From assembly GCA_902478765.1 (NCBI GenBank), contig CABSMN010000087.1, positions 1 through 5,739 on the forward strand: 5,739 nucleotides of DNA, read 5' to 3'. Positions within the stretch are counted from its first letter, which is position 1. Each line of letters begins with the position of its first letter. The stretch comes from an uncultured Collinsella sp. Its GTDB lineage: Bacteria; Actinomycetota; Coriobacteriia; Coriobacteriales; Coriobacteriaceae. The notes beneath the pieces are model-generated. The model ran no database searches. It saw nothing but the letters and a program-made list of their open reading frames with translations, and had not been told where the DNA came from. The translations under genes and the position numbers were made by a program. Positions 5,098 through 5,739 of this stretch are shown here, in pieces.

Positions 5098-5739
5098 CTA
5101 CGCCGACGCGCTGTCGCGAGCCGCCTGGCATGTAGGAGTCTGACGCAGCGTAAGCGGCTTGTCCCCCGCCTCGGCTGACGTGGTCAGCGTATATGTGATC
5201 GTCGTCGTCTCGCCAGCATGCAGGTCAACGGTGCCCGAATAGAAGGGGATTCCATGCCACGTAGCGGCGCCAAGACCAAACTGGGTGCCCTCGACGGTCA
5301 GATCAGTAATGTTGCCGCCCGTCGGGGCAAACAACGAGACATTCAGACGCTCGTCATCGCGCGCGGCATCGGGCGCGCTCGCCGCGACGTAGTCGGGCAG
5401 CTTGCCGGCCTCCTCCTGCGTCATGATGTTCGTCAGGGTAACGGCGATGCGATACGAGCATGTGCCGTCACCGTTCTTGATGCCCTGGCCAATCTGCGTA
5501 TCGGCATTCAGGTACCAGTCGAGCTTGGAGAAGCTCAGGTTGTTAAAGTAGACACCAGCAACGGGATCTTCACTCGGGTCATCCGGATCGGGCAGCGAGG
5601 CGTCGATGTTCATCTCCTTGATAGCGTTCTGCTCGTCATCGTTTTTCATCCACGCGATCAGGCGGCCCTCTTCGGCACCGCGCTCAACGGCGCTGACAAG
5701 CTTCGTAACATCGACATCGCCGATACCGCCAAGGATCTT
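5098..5739 (-). CDS. DUF4012 domain-containing protein, C-terminal 213 residues (partial)
   Basis: The visible frame is open from the right edge to the TAG at 5098, so this is the C-terminal part of a larger protein. The Met at 5649 is internal, because 30 further codons upstream are open (KILGGIGDVDV...LIAW). The segment resembles the C-terminal region of DUF4012 proteins, which are common in Actinobacteria. It has VERGAEEGRLIAWMKNDDEQ, then AGVYFNNLSFSKLDWYL (the G-V-x-x-N-x-x-x-S-K-x-D-x-Y-L pattern), CSYRIAVTLTN, LPDYVAA, and a beta-rich tail ending in GETTTITYTLTT. The last stretch looks like an immunoglobulin-like or surface-type beta sandwich. DUF4012 proteins often have an N-terminal membrane segment and an exported body; that part lies outside the window, and their function is not established. 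Position upstream of glmM suggests, without proving, an envelope role. Family assignment is by pattern recognition only. Confidence 0.8.
   Translation of the reverse strand, partial: KILGGIGDVDVTKLVSAVERGAEEGRLIAWMKNDDEQNAIKEMNIDASLPDPDDPSEDPVAGVYFNNLSFSKLDWYLNADTQIGQGIKNGDGTCSYRIAVTLTNIMTQEEAGKLPDYVAASAPDAARDDERLNVSLFAPTGGNITDLTVEGTQFGLGAATWHGIPFYSGTVDLHAGETTTITYTLTTSAEAGDKPLTLRQTPTCQAARDSASA

Noticed and set aside
4202..5143. Plus-strand open frame (313 codons) antisense to glmM
   Set aside because: It is a shadow of glmM with no recognisable domain, and it runs through the hairpin before glmM.
1..5739. CRISPR array, transposase, phage genes, toxin-antitoxin pair or new defence system
   Set aside because: No regularly spaced direct repeats and no such proteins are seen. 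All complete coding regions are housekeeping-type genes.

Overview
The window is a stretch of high-GC bacterial chromosome made of housekeeping genes. GC-rich codons, a transcriptional T-box ahead of pheS, and a DUF4012 protein point to an actinobacterium that uses T-box attenuation. The best guess is a gut Coriobacteriia member such as Collinsella; this rests on general resemblance, not on a search.

Layout. Positions 1-1813 hold the phenylalanyl-tRNA synthetase operon, read leftward. It consists of a possible promoter near 1810, a T-box leader (about 1516-1796) with a phenylalanine specifier and an intrinsic terminator, then pheS (353-1429), a 160-nt gap filled by a long imperfect inverted repeat, and the first 64 codons of pheT (1-192), which runs off the left edge. 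Diverging from it, an M32 metallocarboxypeptidase gene (1936-3477) reads rightward. It converges on glmM (3683-5014, leftward) across a 205-nt gap crowded with hairpins. Upstream of glmM on the same strand lies the C-terminal part of a DUF4012 protein gene (5098-5739), which runs off the right edge. A hairpin with a short T-rich tail separates it from glmM and ends three bases before the glmM ribosome binding site.

How the genes work together. PheS and PheT form the (alpha-beta)2 enzyme that charges tRNA-Phe, and the T-box should raise their expression when tRNA-Phe is uncharged. GlmM makes glucosamine-1-phosphate for UDP-GlcNAc and so feeds the cell envelope. The adjacent DUF4012 gene may belong to envelope work, but that is inference from position. 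The M32 peptidase is probably an independent cytoplasmic gene.

I found no mobile element, CRISPR array, rRNA or tRNA gene, and no convincing new multi-gene system. The least explained part is the set of intergenic inverted repeats, at 244-348, 3515-3684 and 5028-5060. Three of these structures share one 9-base word, and they may be members of a dispersed REP-like repeat family.
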